Shown piece after piece: positions 7,359 through 16,096 of a DNA stretch of 64,000 nt. Position numbers and translations under genes: made by a program. This DNA is from Aurantiacibacter poecillastricola (lineage in GTDB: Bacteria > Pseudomonadota > Alphaproteobacteria > Sphingomonadales > Sphingomonadaceae). The stretch's first letter is position 1, and every line of letters begins with the position of its first letter. The notes beneath the pieces were generated by a model. It made no database searches. It worked only from the letters and a program-made list of their open reading frames with translations, and had not been told where the DNA came from. The stretch covers positions 1 through 64,000 of the forward strand of contig NZ_JAVAMS010000006.1 in the NCBI RefSeq assembly GCF_030730945.1, in the 5' to 3' direction.

Positions 7359-9904
7359 ACCTCTCCTTTGCTGCCGCACGCGACGCGCTCATGGCAGGCC
7401 TGTTCACCGATACCGACCGTGCCGAGAAAGGCGCTGCGCATTTCGTGCTCGACATGCTCTCGGACTGGCTGCCCTACCGCGTCTATGACGAACGCGCGGG
7501 GCTCTATCGCAACCGCGCCTCGAAAGGCTTCGTGCTCGAAGTGACCCCGCTTGTCGGTGCGGACGAGCGGACCGGCGAGATCCTCGGCCAGTTCTTCTCC
7601 GAAGGCCTGCCACCCGGCGCCTGCCTGCAAGTGCTCAACTTCGCGAGCCCAAGGATTGGCAATGTCGTGGCCCCCTGGTTTGCCCCGCGTTACGAGCAGG
7701 GCGGGATTTACGAAGCGATCGCCCGGGCACGCATTAATCGGCTCTACGATCTCGTCTGGCAATCGGGGAGCGCACATGCGCCGTTCCATGCGCGCAGCAG
7801 CCGTCTCGTGGTCTCGTTGGGCGTGCCGGTTCCCGGATCGATCACCGACGCCGAGCTCACCGAATGCCGCGAAGGCCTGCTCGGCATGCTCCATTCACTC
7901 GGCCTGCACGCCGCGCCGTTGGAACCGGCAGGCCTGCTGGCGCTGATCGACGAGCTGACCTCGCCCACCACCGCACGCGAACCCGACCGGATTGACTGGA
8001 ACCCGCACGAGACACTCGATGTCCAGGCCATCCGCCGCGATATCGAATTGGAGGTCGAGGACGACCGGCTGATCTTGCGCACCGAGCGCTTCCGCGAGAC
8101 CGGACGCGACCGGCAAGGAGTGCCGCAGGTCGGCACATGCTATCCCGACCGCTTTGACCTTCGCCACTATGCCTTCCGCACCGCGCCCGAGCGCTGGGCG
8201 CCATGGGAATGCGCGCGGCTGATCGGCGACATGTTCACAGACAAGCTGCGCTTCCCCTGTCCTGCTGCGACCATGCTGTGCCTTGTCTATCCCGACCAGG
8301 AAGCAGCTGCAGCGCGCGCGGGCTACAAGTTCATGCGCACCACCAGCCTTGCCGATACCAAAAGCGCGCGCTTCCTGCCGCGGCTTGGCGAGCAGTCTTC
8401 CGAGTGGAAGCACGTCCAGGCCGAGCTTCAGGAAGGCAAGAAGCTGGTAAAACTCTTCTACGGGCTCACCACCTATTCGCCGCTTGGCGAAGGCGATGCG
8501 CACGAGCGGGTGGTGAAAGCGATCTACAAGGCCGCTGGCTGGGATCTTGCCGACGAACGTTTCCTGCAATTGCAGGGCCTCGTCGCGGCCTTTCCGCTCA
8601 GCCTTGCCGATGGGCTCGCTACCGACATGACGCGCCTCAAACGGCTTCGTACCATGCTGTCGACCACGGCCGCCAATATCGCCCCGATGCAGGGCGAGTA
8701 TCTGGGCGGCCCCGTACCGCACCTGCTGCTGGTTGGCCGCCGCGGCCAGCCCTTCTTCTGGTCGCCCTTCGAGAACGGGGCGGGCAACCACAACATTGCC
8801 ATCTGCGGCAAGTCGGGTTCGGGCAAGTCGGTGCTGCTGCAGGAGCTCTGCGCGGCCTTGCGCGGCGCAGGCGCCAAGGTCGTCGTCATCGATGACGGGA
8901 GGAGCTTCGAGCACTCGGTGAAATTGCAGGGCGGACGCTTCGTTGAATTCACGCTCGCCTCGGGCTTTTCCTTGAATCCCTTCTCGTTGATCGACGATGC
9001 CCGCGCCGAGATCGACGAGGATTACCGGCTCGATTGCTTTGCCATGGTGAAAGCGATCGTCGGGCAGATGGCACGGCCCAGCACTGCGCCTTCGGACACC
9101 GAACGCGGCCTCATCGACAAGGCGATTGCGCAAGTCTGGGCGAGCCTTGGCAGCGGCGGATCGATCGACGATGTCGCCCATGCCTTGCACGAAGGTGAGA
9201 ACGAAACCGGCAAGGATCTCGCGCTTGCGATCGCGCCTTTCTGCCGCGGCGGCAGCTATGCCGGGTTCTTTTCCGGGAAAGCGAGCTTTGCCTTCGACGA
9301 CGATTTTACCGTCTTCGAGATGAGCGATCTCGCGTCACGCGAGGAATTGAGGAGCGTGGTCCTTTCGGCGATCATGTTCATGACCGGCCAGGCGATGACG
9401 CGCTCATCGCGGTCAACCAGGAAGCTGCTGCTGATCGACGAGGCCTGGGCCATGCTCAAGGGCGGCTCGATGGGCGAGTTCGTCGAGACCTACGCCCGTA
9501 CTGCGCGAAAGTATGGCGGCGCGCTCGCTACCGCCACCCAGTCCTTAAACGACTACTACAAGTCCGACGGCGCGCGCGCCGCGCTTGAGAACAGCGACTG
9601 GATGCTGGTGCTCCAGCAGAAGCCCGAGACCATCGCCGATTTCCGGAAAGAGGCGCGGCTCGACATGGACGATCGCACCGAGACGCTGATCCGTTCGCTG
9701 AAGCGTTCAGGGTCCGAATACAGCGAGCTCTACATCAAGGGTCCCGAAGTCGAAGCCGTCGGTCGGCTCGTCCTCGACCCGCTCTCGGCAACGATCTTCT
9801 CCTCCGATCCCGACACCTACACTGCAATCCATGGCCATGTCGAAAGCGGCATGCCGCTCGACAAGGCCATCGCGCTCGTTGCTGGCCTGGAAGGAGAAGC
9901 ATGA
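7355..9904 (+). CDS. traC: TraC, VirB4-like secretion ATPase
   Basis: 849-aa cytoplasmic ATPase of the TraC/VirB4 family and the motor for pilus assembly. The N-terminal TraC_F_IV region is followed by a Walker A motif GKSGSGKS (about residues 486-493) and a Walker B strand LLLIDEAWAML (about 691-701). The downstream AGG-type ATPase motifs include TATQSLNDYY. Length matches F TraC (875 aa). Overlaps traV by 4 nt and the next gene by 4 nt. Confidence 0.95.
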   Translation: MNLSFAAARDALMAGLFTDTDRAEKGAAHFVLDMLSDWLPYRVYDERAGLYRNRASKGFVLEVTPLVGADERTGEILGQFFSEGLPPGACLQVLNFASPRIGNVVAPWFAPRYEQGGIYEAIARARINRLYDLVWQSGSAHAPFHARSSRLVVSLGVPVPGSITDAELTECREGLLGMLHSLGLHAAPLEPAGLLALIDELTSPTTAREPDRIDWNPHETLDVQAIRRDIELEVEDDRLILRTERFRETGRDRQGVPQVGTCYPDRFDLRHYAFRTAPERWAPWECARLIGDMFTDKLRFPCPAATMLCLVYPDQEAAAARAGYKFMRTTSLADTKSARFLPRLGEQSSEWKHVQAELQEGKKLVKLFYGLTTYSPLGEGDAHERVVKAIYKAAGWDLADERFLQLQGLVAAFPLSLADGLATDMTRLKRLRTMLSTTAANIAPMQGEYLGGPVPHLLLVGRRGQPFFWSPFENGAGNHNIAICGKSGSGKSVLLQELCAALRGAGAKVVVIDDGRSFEHSVKLQGGRFVEFTLASGFSLNPFSLIDDARAEIDEDYRLDCFAMVKAIVGQMARPSTAPSDTERGLIDKAIAQVWASLGSGGSIDDVAHALHEGENETGKDLALAIAPFCRGGSYAGFFSGKASFAFDDDFTVFEMSDLASREELRSVVLSAIMFMTGQAMTRSSRSTRKLLLIDEAWAMLKGGSMGEFVETYARTARKYGGALATATQSLNDYYKSDGARAALENSDWMLVLQQKPETIADFRKEARLDMDDRTETLIRSLKRSGSEYSELYIKGPEVEAVGRLVLDPLSATIFSSDPDTYTAIHGHVESGMPLDKAIALVAGLEGEA

Positions 9905-10290
9905 TGTGCTTCGATGTCGAAACCATGCTCGACCGGATCGAGCACGGCACTTTTCCCGAGCCGAAGATCGCACTCGTGCCGATGGTGCAAGGCACCTGCC
10001 TGGTGCTGATCGAGGCGGCGGGCTTTGCCGCGAGCACGCTCTTGATCGTGCTCGGCCTGCCGCTGTTTGTCTTCCTGTTCCTCGCCGGATGGGATTTGGG
10101 GCTGCTGTTCGCCCAGCTCGGCAATCTCGCCGACCACTATGCCAGCGCCGAGGGGCCAGCACGGCTCGCCTTCAGCCGCGACCTGCAGCTGGCGTTCCTC
10201 GTCCTTGCTGGCGGGTTCACGCTGCTGCGCCTGCCGGCCTTCATCCGGCGTCTTTGCACCAGGTTCGAGCGGGAGATGCCGCATGACTGA
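9901..10290 (+). CDS. Membrane protein of unknown function between traC and trbI
   Basis: 129-aa protein with two or three hydrophobic helices (about 27-70 and 93-112) and a basic C-terminus. It overlaps traC by 4 nt and trbI by 8 nt, so it is a true operon member. I do not recognise it in the standard F tra order. Its place next to TrbI suggests an inner-membrane assembly or pilus-length role, which is inference only. Confidence 0.6.
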   Translation: MMCFDVETMLDRIEHGTFPEPKIALVPMVQGTCLVLIEAAGFAASTLLIVLGLPLFVFLFLAGWDLGLLFAQLGNLADHYASAEGPARLAFSRDLQLAFLVLAGGFTLLRLPAFIRRLCTRFEREMPHD

Positions 10291-10660
10291 CCAAGCTTCC
10301 CCGCGCCAACTGGCGCTCAAGATCGCCGCCACGCTCGCAATTGCAGCCGTGCTGCTCTGGGCGGGCTGGATCACCCGCGCGGTGCTCATGGACGAGCCGC
10401 CCCGCATCGTCACCGTCCGGCTTGCCGAGACGATCGGTCAGTTTATCGACGAGGCCGCGCGCGCCGATGCCGATCCCGCCGTGGTGCAGGCGGCAAGCCT
10501 TGCCTATCTCCAGGCTGCCGAACTGGCGGTCGCCGATATGGGCAAGGACGGACGCGTAGTACTGGTCGCCGAAGCCGTGCTCGCCGGTGCTGCCGAAGAC
10601 GCAACCCCCGAACTCGAAGCCCGCATCGCGGCAAGGCTCGAAGCGGAGGCGCAGCCATGA
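10283..10660 (+). CDS. trbI: TrbI, F-type pilus assembly protein
   Basis: 125-aa inner-membrane protein with one N-terminal membrane helix (about 12-32). The conserved IVTVRLAETIGQFIDEAA segment (about 42-59) is typical of F-type TrbI, and a helical periplasmic tail follows. In F, TrbI affects pilus length and retraction. ATG at 10283 overlaps the upstream stop. Longer upstream reading in this frame is only the shadow of the previous gene. Confidence 0.8.
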   Translation: MTDQASPRQLALKIAATLAIAAVLLWAGWITRAVLMDEPPRIVTVRLAETIGQFIDEAARADADPAVVQAASLAYLQAAELAVADMGKDGRVVLVAEAVLAGAAEDATPELEARIAARLEAEAQP

Positions 10661-11163
10661 GGCACTTCTTCAACTGGAAGCGCGTCGGCCTGCTGTGCGG
10701 CCTCGTCGCGCTCCCGCTTGCCTGGGCGCCGATCGACGCTTTCAGCAAGAGCCATGCCTTCCTCATCAATGCGAGCCCGAGCCTCCCCAATTGGGCCTTC
10801 TGGCTCGACAAGGCAGCGCCGATCGAGCGCGGCAGCCTCATTTTCTTCAAGCCGCCCGCAAGCGCGCTCGTGGCGAAGCATTTCGGGGAAGACCCGCAGA
10901 TGTTCGGCAAAAAGGTGATCGGTCTACCGGGCGATGTGGTGAGCCATGAGGGCATGGAGGTCTTCGTCAACGGCAAGCAGGTCGCCACGCGGCTCGCCCG
11001 GACGCGGCTCGGCATCACGCTGACGCGCGGACCTGAAGGACCGGTTCCTGAAAACTGCTTCTATGTCGGGACCGATCATCCGCGCGGGTTCGACAGTCGC
11101 TACGGCGAGATCGGCTTTGTCTGCCGGGGCCAGATCCTCGGAAGCGGAAAGGCGATCCTGTGA
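10657..11163 (+). CDS. S26-family signal peptidase (RP4 TraF-like)
   Basis: 168-aa inner-membrane serine protease. One membrane segment (about 10-25) precedes the Ser-x-x-Pro motif (Ser42 likely nucleophile). The general-base lysine lies in KKVIGLPGDVV (Lys85). The late box includes GTDHPRGFDSR, the conserved S26 GDxxxxSxDSR-type motif with changes. Such peptidases mature or cyclise pilin. Its place between trbI and traW suggests it processes TraA. Overlaps both neighbours by 4 nt. Confidence 0.87.
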   Translation: MRHFFNWKRVGLLCGLVALPLAWAPIDAFSKSHAFLINASPSLPNWAFWLDKAAPIERGSLIFFKPPASALVAKHFGEDPQMFGKKVIGLPGDVVSHEGMEVFVNGKQVATRLARTRLGITLTRGPEGPVPENCFYVGTDHPRGFDSRYGEIGFVCRGQILGSGKAIL

Positions 11164-11795
11164 TGCGCCGCGTCCTTCTCATACTTGCCGTGGTTCTCAC
11201 CCTTCCCGCAACCGCACAGGCCCGCGACTACGGTCAGCGCGGCACAGTCTTCCCGGTGGTCGAACGCGACCTCCTCGAACAGATACAGTCGCGGCTCACA
11301 AGCATGGAAGCATCGGGTGAGACCGCGCGGCTCAACGAGGATTTGAAGCGCCGTACGCTCGCGCGGGTCGAACGCCCCGCGCCCGTTGCCGGGATTGCGC
11401 GCGCCAGGACAAGCCGCTCATGGCTCTTCGATCCGACCATCGCTCTGCAACAGGACATAAGGGGTGCGCGCGGCGAGCTCATCCATGCCGCCGGGACCCG
11501 CGTCAATCCGCTCGACAGCGTCTCCCTGCGTGCCGATCTCCTCTTCCTCGACGGCGACGATGCCGAGCAGCTCGCCTGGGCGCTGCGCCAGCAAGGCCAG
11601 CCCAAGCTGATCCTTGTGAACGGTGCGCTCTTGCAGCTGATGCGCGCGCGCCAGCGGCGGTTCTATTTCGACCAGCAAGGGACGCTCACCTCGCGCTTCG
11701 GAATCACTGCGGTGCCTGCACGCGTGCGCCAGCAGGGCCGCCAACTCGAAGTCAGCGAGATCGCGCTCCCCGCCAGGACGGAGGCAGGCCAATGA
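11160..11795 (+). CDS. traW: TraW, pilus assembly protein
   Basis: 211-aa periplasmic protein with a cleavable signal (TAQARDYG about residues 17-24). GQRGTVFPVVERDLLEQI is the conserved TraW N-terminus. In F, TraW works with TrbC and TraU in pilus extension and mating-pair stabilisation. Fused TraW-TrbC forms exist elsewhere, but here trbC is a separate gene after traU. Confidence 0.9.
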   Translation: MMRRVLLILAVVLTLPATAQARDYGQRGTVFPVVERDLLEQIQSRLTSMEASGETARLNEDLKRRTLARVERPAPVAGIARARTSRSWLFDPTIALQQDIRGARGELIHAAGTRVNPLDSVSLRADLLFLDGDDAEQLAWALRQQGQPKLILVNGALLQLMRARQRRFYFDQQGTLTSRFGITAVPARVRQQGRQLEVSEIALPARTEAGQ

Positions 11796-12805
11796 CGGCT
11801 TTGCGCAAATTCCTTGCCGGTGCGCTCGCAGCACTATCGCTAACCCTCTCCGCGCCTGCCGCTGCAGGCGGCGAGCCGGGCAAATGCACCGGCAGTTTCG
11901 TCAACCCGATCACCGATATCTGCTGGTCGTGCCTGTTCCCGATCTCGATCGGGGCGCTCGATATCTGGCCCTCGAACCGCCCCGATCCCGACAATCCCGA
12001 CCTGCCCTTGTGCCTGTGCGGTATTCGCCCCGGCATTGCCATGGGCTTCTGGGAGCCGGTGCGTCTCGCCGATGTCAGCATGAAACCCTGGTGCTTCGTC
12101 AATTTGGGCGGCACGAAGCTTGATCCCGGCTTCGATATCGGGTTCCGCTCGATCTCGGGACCCTCGGCGATTGGCGGGGCGAGCCAGTATTATTCGAGCT
12201 GGCACGTGCACTGGTATGCCTATCCGCTGATCTACTGGATGGAGATCGTTGCCGATTTCCTGTGCCTTGAGCCGGGCTCGATCGACATTCTCTATATCTC
12301 CGAGATCGATCCGCTGTGGCAGGATTCCGAACTCACCGCGATCATCAACCCCGAGGCCGTGCTCTTCGCCAATCCGCTGGCCTTGGCCGCCTGCGCAGCC
12401 GATTGCGCCGCATCGACCGCCAATTTGCCGCTCGACGAGATGTTCTGGTGCGCGGGCTGCCAGGGCTCGATGTACCCGATGAACGGCAATGTCTCGGCCT
12501 CGATCGGCCATGTGCAGGCCTCGCGCCTCGTTCTCTCGCGCTTTGCTTACAAGCTCCACCGCGAACTCATCTCCTGGGGGACGATGGGAAGCGCAGGCCT
12601 GTGCGGCAAATACCTCATGCCGGTGATGCGCAAGCAACAATACCGCTTCCAGATGACCAACCCCAATCCGGCGACCTCGGGGCGTTATGCCTGCCCGCCG
12701 ATTGGTGCCTCCACCACACTCCAGGAACCCGGACAGGTCATTCCCGCCATTGGCGAGGACATGGGCTACCTCGTCTGGCGCAAGAGGAATTGCTGCGCGC
12801 TATGA
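11792..12805 (+). CDS. traU: TraU, DNA-transfer protein
   Basis: 337-aa exported protein with a signal peptide (about 1-28) and many cysteines, including ITDICWSCLFPISIG and a CAACAADCA-type cluster. These features match F TraU (330 aa), a periplasmic protein needed more for DNA transfer than for pili. ATG at 11792 overlaps the traW stop by 4 nt. The longer in-frame extension upstream is a traW shadow. The many cysteines make it a probable client of the DsbC-like protein. Confidence 0.93.
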   Translation: MTALRKFLAGALAALSLTLSAPAAAGGEPGKCTGSFVNPITDICWSCLFPISIGALDIWPSNRPDPDNPDLPLCLCGIRPGIAMGFWEPVRLADVSMKPWCFVNLGGTKLDPGFDIGFRSISGPSAIGGASQYYSSWHVHWYAYPLIYWMEIVADFLCLEPGSIDILYISEIDPLWQDSELTAIINPEAVLFANPLALAACAADCAASTANLPLDEMFWCAGCQGSMYPMNGNVSASIGHVQASRLVLSRFAYKLHRELISWGTMGSAGLCGKYLMPVMRKQQYRFQMTNPNPATSGRYACPPIGASTTLQEPGQVIPAIGEDMGYLVWRKRNCCAL

Positions 12806-13557
12806 AACACACATTTCCCCTACTAGCCGCAATTTCGCTCCTGACCGCCGCCGGCTTTGCCGCCGTCGCCGCGCAGGACAGCGATCCTGAGCTTGATCTC
12901 GAAGATATCCGTGCGCGGGCCAATGAGTTTACCGAAGATGCCGAAGCGCTCGCCACCAGCGTCCGGACACGCGCCGAAACACTCGTCGAGGATGCACGCA
13001 AAACGAAAAGCGAGGCGCAAGCCAATCGCGCCGCCTATGTCGCAAGCGTCGGTACCAACACCTCGGGCGAGGTGCTCGATTTCGATGCCATGGTGCGCGA
13101 CCAGGCCGCCGCCGAGCGCGGCGCATTGGGGACAAGCCCGCGCTTTATCGCCTTTGCCTCGCTCTCCATGCCCGAAGCCTCATTGAAGGCGCTGGTGCAG
13201 GACATGGCGCGCGCGGGCGGCGTTACCGTGCTGCGCGGATTTCCCGAGGGCAATGCCGATCTCTTCAAGCGGCGCCTGGCGTCGATCTGGAACGATGGCA
13301 GCGAGACGGGCGCACTCGGGATCGACCCGCGCCTCTTCCGTGCCTTTGCAATCGAGGCCGCGCCGAGTTTCGTCATGCTCGGTGGTGATTTCAGCCCTTG
13401 CGACGGCTTCGATTGCACCAGCCATGTGCCTCCGCACGACCGCATCGCGGGCAATGTCAGCGTTGCCTACGTCCTTGAGACCTTCGCCGGAGGCGGAGGT
13501 CCAGGCGCAAGTGCAGCCCGTCATCACCTCACCCAGCTTGAAGGAACCCAGCCATGA
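12802..13557 (+). CDS. trbC: TrbC, F-type pilus assembly protein
   Basis: 251-aa periplasmic protein. It has a signal peptide (about 1-22), a helical charged region (about 30-85) and a C-terminal TrbC_Ftype thioredoxin-like domain. That domain opens with FIAFASLSMPEASLKALVQD and includes GVTVLRGFPEGN. It lacks a CxxC active site in the usual place, as is normal for TrbC. ATG at 12802 overlaps the traU stop by 4 nt. Confidence 0.88.
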   Translation: MKHTFPLLAAISLLTAAGFAAVAAQDSDPELDLEDIRARANEFTEDAEALATSVRTRAETLVEDARKTKSEAQANRAAYVASVGTNTSGEVLDFDAMVRDQAAAERGALGTSPRFIAFASLSMPEASLKALVQDMARAGGVTVLRGFPEGNADLFKRRLASIWNDGSETGALGIDPRLFRAFAIEAAPSFVMLGGDFSPCDGFDCTSHVPPHDRIAGNVSVAYVLETFAGGGGPGASAARHHLTQLEGTQP

Positions 13558-15278
13558 AATTGGCACCTCTATTCGCTTGTCTGCTCGCCCTCGCCATGCC
13601 GGGAAGCGCCATGTCGCAATCGACCGATGCCGCGCGCGCCGATGGCAAGGAGACTGCGCGCGAGCTTCTCGAGACCGCGCGAAGCAGCGCTTCCGCCCCG
13701 GTTGATGCCAATCGCCTGCCCAATTTCGATCCTGCAGGCGTGCAGGGTCTCGAGACTCTGGCGGACGATCCCGACCGGATCGAGAGCAATTCGCGAAGCG
13801 CGGCACAGGTCCACGAAGGTTACCGGGCGATGGAAGAAAGCCTTGCGCGCCGCGCGCGGTTTGATCCGAGCGAGATCGAGGCCGTGATCGCGCGGGCGGG
13901 CGCGATCAGCGATGCCCCGCTCGACTATACTAGCGGTATGGCGATCGGCGGCAGCCAGGGTCAGTGCATCGAACTGCCGCCCGGTTCGGCCTCGGCAGGC
14001 ACCTATATCGCCACCTGCAACAGCGGGACTTCGGGCGAACTTGTCGATTCCAGCTGCACGGCGAGCCTCGTGCCGGAAGTGACGATGACGAGCGAATACG
14101 ACTATTACTGTCTGCCCAACAATGCGCCCGATAACGGCAAGTGGTCGTGTACGAACTATACCGGCGGTAGCTGCACCCTCTATCAGACTGCCTTCGTGCA
14201 TTGCGCGAGCCTTCCGCAATTCTCGAGCATCCCCTGCCGCGGGCAGAACATGATCGAGGTGCACCGGTTCCGCTGCGGCGAGCAGATCGGTGGCTTCGCG
14301 CCCGACGATGTGACGACCACCCGGACGGTCGATGTCCGGCTCGATGACAGCCAGTGCCTGCCGCTTGCCCAGGCCTCCACCTGTTCGCAGATGACCGAGA
14401 CCTGCACCGATGCCAGTCCACAGACGCGCGTGGTCGATGGTGTTTCGATCACCCGCAGCTGCTGGGAGTGGCAGCGCGACTACCAGTGCCTCGACACGGT
14501 GTCGGGGAATGATTGCGGTGAAATCGAAGCCAATCCCGAATGCCGCTTCCTGCGCGAAGAATGTCTCACCGACGAGACACCCTGCCAGACCAGCGAGCGG
14601 CTCTACGAATGCGCCTTGCCGCCCGATGGCTCGGCGCCTGCGCAATATATCTGCGATGGCGATGTCTATTGCATTGACGGCTCATGCGAGACCATCGAGC
14701 GGACCGCCAATGACGAGTTCAAGGACGCCGTGGTTGCCTTGAACGCGATGAACCAGGCACGCGGCGAGTTCGATCCCGACACGCTCACGCTTTTCAGAGG
14801 TACGCGCAACACCTGCTCGTCCAAGGTTTTTGGCATTCTCAATTGCTGCAAGGGCAAGGGCTTCCCGCTTATTCCGGGGATCAGCCTGCTCGTGGCACTG
14901 GGCTGCGACCGCGAGGAAGTGCTGCTGCATGAGCGCGATGCGCAGGGCCTGTGCGCCTATGTCGGGACCTATTGCTCGGACAAGTTCCTCGGCGTCTGCC
15001 TCACCAAGCGCAAGGCCTATTGCTGCTTTGAGTCCAAGCTCTCGCGCATCCTGCAGGAACAGGGCCGCGCGCAGCTCCCAAAGCCCTGGGACAAGCCCAG
15101 GGAAGAGACCTGCGAAGGCTTTACGCTCGACGAGTTCGCCCAGCTGGACCTCAGCCAGATGGATTTCTCCGAAGTCTATGCCGAGTTCACCGGGGCGGCG
15201 CGCCTGCCCGACGAACTCGAGACCAGCGTGCTCATCCAGCAAAAAATCGAAGACTACTACGCAAGGAGCAACCCGTGA
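13554..15278 (+). CDS. traN: TraN, mating-pair stabilisation protein
   Basis: 574-aa exported, very cysteine-rich protein with a signal segment (about 1-20). TraN is the outer-membrane adhesin that stabilises mating pairs and selects recipients. Conserved blocks include the CC-rich KVFGILNCCKGKGFPLI and CLTKRKAYCCFESKLSRI segments near the C-terminus, typical of TraN. The central region (about 130-380) is the variable recipient-recognition part. Overlaps trbC and traF by 4 nt. Confidence 0.92.
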   Translation: MKLAPLFACLLALAMPGSAMSQSTDAARADGKETARELLETARSSASAPVDANRLPNFDPAGVQGLETLADDPDRIESNSRSAAQVHEGYRAMEESLARRARFDPSEIEAVIARAGAISDAPLDYTSGMAIGGSQGQCIELPPGSASAGTYIATCNSGTSGELVDSSCTASLVPEVTMTSEYDYYCLPNNAPDNGKWSCTNYTGGSCTLYQTAFVHCASLPQFSSIPCRGQNMIEVHRFRCGEQIGGFAPDDVTTTRTVDVRLDDSQCLPLAQASTCSQMTETCTDASPQTRVVDGVSITRSCWEWQRDYQCLDTVSGNDCGEIEANPECRFLREECLTDETPCQTSERLYECALPPDGSAPAQYICDGDVYCIDGSCETIERTANDEFKDAVVALNAMNQARGEFDPDTLTLFRGTRNTCSSKVFGILNCCKGKGFPLIPGISLLVALGCDREEVLLHERDAQGLCAYVGTYCSDKFLGVCLTKRKAYCCFESKLSRILQEQGRAQLPKPWDKPREETCEGFTLDEFAQLDLSQMDFSEVYAEFTGAARLPDELETSVLIQQKIEDYYARSNP

Positions 15279-16096
15279 TGCGCCGTGCCGCCCAATTCAT
15301 CAGGCTCGCGCTGGTGCTGTCGATGTCCGCCCCTGGCGTCGGCCAGTCTGCCATGGCGCAGGAGGTCCAGGCCAGTACCAGTACTGCCGACACGCTCTAC
15401 TGCCAGGAGCGGCAGCTCGGTTACTGGTTCTACTGCATCGACCCCGAACCGGAGCCGCGCGAGGAAGAAGCTATCCAGACCCCGATGACAAGTGCTGCAG
15501 AAGAACTCGACGCCATCACCGGCGAGCTGCGCGAGCTGAAAGCCCAGGCAATCCTCTATCCGACGCCCGCCAACGTCACTGCTTATATCCGCTTCCAGCG
15601 CGAGCAACTCGATCGTGCCTCGTTGTTCTCCGATGTGTGGCAGCGCGCGCTGTGGCAGGATCCCGCGCTCGACTACACCCTCGAACGCCCGGTCGGCGCG
15701 CTCGCCAAGCGGCAGTGGCAGGATGCGCGCGCTGCCGAGCGTGACGTTGTGATGGCGCGGCTCTCCGAGCGCTACGGCCTCTTCTACTTCTTCGCCCAGA
15801 CCTGCGGCGCCTGCGAGGTCATGAGCCCGATCGTCAAATCGGTTGCCGAGCGCTGGCGCATCACCGTGCGCGCGATCTCGACCGATGGCGGCCCTTCGCG
15901 GCATTTCCCGGACTACACCGTCGAGAACGGCCAGCGTCCGCGCATGAGCCTCGAACCCGGCATCACCCCTGCGGTCGTTTTGTGGGACAGCGAGACCCGC
16001 CGCCCGATCCCGATCGGCTACGGCGTGCTCTCGGCCGACGAACTGCAAGACCGCATCTACCTCCTCACCACCAGGGAAGCCGGCCATGACTACTAG
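15275..16096 (+). CDS. traF: TraF, thioredoxin-like pilus assembly protein
   Basis: 273-aa periplasmic protein with a signal segment (about 8-29) and a C-terminal thioredoxin fold. YGLFYFFAQTCGACEVMSPI carries a CGAC pair (about 181-184). Many F-type TraF proteins have lost this pair, so this one may be redox-active. It is a mating-pair formation component acting with TraH and TraW. Overlaps traN and traH. Confidence 0.9.
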   Translation: MMRRAAQFIRLALVLSMSAPGVGQSAMAQEVQASTSTADTLYCQERQLGYWFYCIDPEPEPREEEAIQTPMTSAAEELDAITGELRELKAQAILYPTPANVTAYIRFQREQLDRASLFSDVWQRALWQDPALDYTLERPVGALAKRQWQDARAAERDVVMARLSERYGLFYFFAQTCGACEVMSPIVKSVAERWRITVRAISTDGGPSRHFPDYTVENGQRPRMSLEPGITPAVVLWDSETRRPIPIGYGVLSADELQDRIYLLTTREAGHDY

